The position numbers were made by a program, and so were the translations under genes. This document shows positions 62,903-64,000 of a stretch of DNA of 64,000 nt, piece after piece. The number at the start of each line of letters is the position of its first letter. Within the stretch, counting starts at the first letter, position 1. This DNA comes from an uncultured Acidobacteriia bacterium (GTDB taxonomy: Bacteria > Acidobacteriota > Terriglobia > Bryobacterales > Bryobacteraceae), in NCBI GenBank assembly GCA_903929755.1, contig CAIYVZ010000041.1:1-64000 (forward strand), written 5' to 3'. The notes beneath the pieces are model-generated. The model was given only the letters and a program-made list of their open reading frames with translations, did no database searches and had not been told where the DNA came from.

Positions 62903-63505
62903 CTAGGTGCGAGTTTTACTATCGGGATTTGCAGCGTGGAAGTTTAATTCGCGGGCCATTTCGCGGCGGAGCCAGGCTTGCGCCATGCGGAGTTGGCCGC
63001 GGACCGAATCGACGGTCATGCCAAGGACCTGGGCTGTCTCTTCAGCGGTAAAGCCGCCGAAGAAGCGCATCTCAATCAGGCGAGCCTTGGCCGGATCCTT
63101 GCGTTCCAGGGATTGGAGAGCTCCGTCGAGAGCCAGAAGGGCGTCGTCAGGCTGCTGCTCGATTGAAATAGCGGGGTTTAGCTCAATCTGAATCCCGCCA
63201 TCGCGTTTACCAGCCTTGCGGCGGCGGGCGTGGTCCACCAGAATCTGGCGCATGGCCTGGGCCGCGATGCCGAGGAAGTGCGCCCTGTTCTCCATCTCCG
63301 CCAGGGTGGATTTAGCCAGGCGCATCCAGGCTTCGTTGATGAGCGCGGTGGGCTGGAGGGTGTGTTCGTGGTGCTCGCGGCGGAGTTGAGCGCCGGCGAT
63401 GCGGTGAAGTTCGGCATACACGAGCGGGATCAACTGATCGAGCGCCGCCCGATCACCATTGGCATGGCGATGGAGGAGACTCGTGATGTCCTGCTCGGCT
63501 AACAT
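62903..63505 (-). CDS. ECF-type sigma factor, TIGR02999 family
   Basis: The 200-residue sigma factor shows region 2 (LHRIAGAQLRREHHEHTLQP and ALINEAWMRLAK) and region 4 (AEETAQVLGMTVDSVRGQLR with a helix-turn-helix). Such ECF factors next to a kinase are thought to be controlled by phosphorylation. ATG 63505 is used. It is the upstream partner of the kinase. Confidence 0.93.
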   Translation of the reverse strand: MLAEQDITSLLHRHANGDRAALDQLIPLVYAELHRIAGAQLRREHHEHTLQPTALINEAWMRLAKSTLAEMENRAHFLGIAAQAMRQILVDHARRRKAGKRDGGIQIELNPAISIEQQPDDALLALDGALQSLERKDPAKARLIEMRFFGGFTAEETAQVLGMTVDSVRGQLRMAQAWLRREMARELNFHAANPDSKTRT

Positions 63506-63511
63506 AGCGGC

Positions 63512-64000
63512 TTAAGCCCGGTTACCCCAAACTTCATCGGCAACTTCGACGATGCGGGCTAGTTTAGCCCACTGCTGGTCTTCGGTAAGAGAGTTACCTT
63601 CTTCCGTGCTGGCAAAGCCGCACTGGGGAGCCAGACAAAGGCGATCCAGGTCAGTGTACTTCGCCGCTTCGTCGAGACGGGCCTTGAGATAGTCCTTCGA
63701 TTCGAGGTCACCGCTTTTGGAAGTGACAATGCCGACGGCGACGTGTTTACCTGCGGGGACGAGGCGAAGGGGTTCAAAGTTCCCTGCCCTGTCGGAATCC
63801 CACTCCATAAAGTAGCCGTGGACGTTGATCTCGTTGAACAGAATCTCGGCAACGGGTTCGTAGCCCCCGGAGGCGATCCAGAGAGACTTAAAGTTTCCAC
63901 GGCAAGTGTGCATGGTGATGCGCATGTCGGGGGGCGCTTTCGCGACGGCGGCGTTGATGAGGCGGGCGTAGATGTGGGGCAGTTCGTCCGGATCGTCACC
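63512..64000 (-). CDS. Cobalamin-independent methionine synthase C-terminal-like protein, partial
   Basis: Reading in from the window edge, the frame encodes DDPDELPHIYARLINAAVAK, then MRITMHTCRGNF, EILFNEINVHGYFMEWDSDR and ending LCLAPQCGFASTEEGN. This matches the MetE C-terminal/UROD-like family found in stand-alone proteins that transfer methyl groups from methylcobalamin or other donors. The 5' part lies outside the window. The cysteine of the zinc site (THTCRG-like) is present. Substrate unknown. Confidence 0.82.
   Translation of the reverse strand, partial: GDDPDELPHIYARLINAAVAKAPPDMRITMHTCRGNFKSLWIASGGYEPVAEILFNEINVHGYFMEWDSDRAGNFEPLRLVPAGKHVAVGIVTSKSGDLESKDYLKARLDEAAKYTDLDRLCLAPQCGFASTEEGNSLTEDQQWAKLARIVEVADEVWGNRA

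Noticed and set aside
1-64000. CRISPR arrays, tRNA and rRNA genes
   Set aside because: No regularly spaced repeats, cloverleaf-like sequences or rRNA segments were recognised by reading; absence is not proven without a scan.

Overview
The window looks like a chromosomal segment of an Acidobacteriota bacterium, most likely Bryobacterales (Solibacter/Bryobacter group). The reasons are a large Oar-like TonB-dependent receptor with an N-terminal carboxypeptidase-regulatory-like domain, a secreted lipase-like protein ending in the TIGR03437 domain first described from Solibacter, a TIGR02999-type ECF sigma factor next to a TPR-carrying Ser/Thr kinase, hpnH, and high GC content with C/G-rich third codon positions. 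This assignment comes from pattern recognition; no search was run. I see no rRNA, tRNA, CRISPR array, phage or complete insertion sequence.

Layout. 1-7.3 kb: an alginate-lyase-like secreted protein, a radical SAM protein and the Oar-like receptor, with two gene-poor stretches. 7.3-12.8 kb (+): a compact run deoB-tpiA-TIMP-like secreted protein-lipase-like protein-nagB-like. 12.8-17.9 kb (-): the isc operon iscR-iscS-iscU-iscA-hscB-hscA with a promoter/operator before iscR; fdx and iscX are absent. 18.1-23.8 kb: pyrE, two tandem TolC-type outer-membrane proteins and a methyltransferase. 23.8-26.7 kb: a metallo-beta-lactamase of subclass B3 with the Q116 ligand set, a YncE-like propeller, an S9 peptidase remnant and a membrane protein. 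26.8-34.2 kb: a Gfo/Idh/MocA oxidoreductase facing a four-gene metabolic operon (ADH, SDR, PLC-like, GHL10-like), then a GNAT gene and serS. 34.3-39.3 kb (+): hpnH with a small partner gene, modB-modC, a DUF2235 protein with a LecA-like tail, and DUF3079. 39.3-44.8 kb: histone-deacetylase family, AlkZ-like winged-helix protein, prolyl oligopeptidase, DUF1643 and VapBC.

44.8-51.1 kb is the clearest pathway. It holds a 4-hydroxyproline 2-epimerase, a three-subunit D-hydroxyproline dehydrogenase (FAD oxidase, 2Fe-2S protein, FAD/BFD protein), a DapA-family pyrroline-4-hydroxy-2-carboxylate deaminase, a TolB-like propeller at the operon end, and a LysR regulator. Together these would convert trans-4-hydroxy-L-proline to alpha-ketoglutarate semialdehyde; the last dehydrogenase is not in the window. 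The divergent start codons of the two arms are only 15 bp apart and a perfect dyad lies between them.

51.1-64 kb: a PLP-synthesis operon (MocR regulator, pdxS, pdxT, LMW phosphatase), a frameshifted cyclophilin, a secreted tandem Rid-fold protein, a KDG-kinase-like gene, an MPN-like membrane protein lacking JAMM residues, GAF and Ycf48-like genes, the kinase/sigma pair, and a MetE-C-like gene cut by the window edge. The unusual points are mostly at gene-junction scale: non-ATG starts with compressed overlaps, short tandem repeats that make mini-ORFs, homopolymer tracts at starts, and pseudoenzyme-like domains. I found no wholly new system that I could defend.
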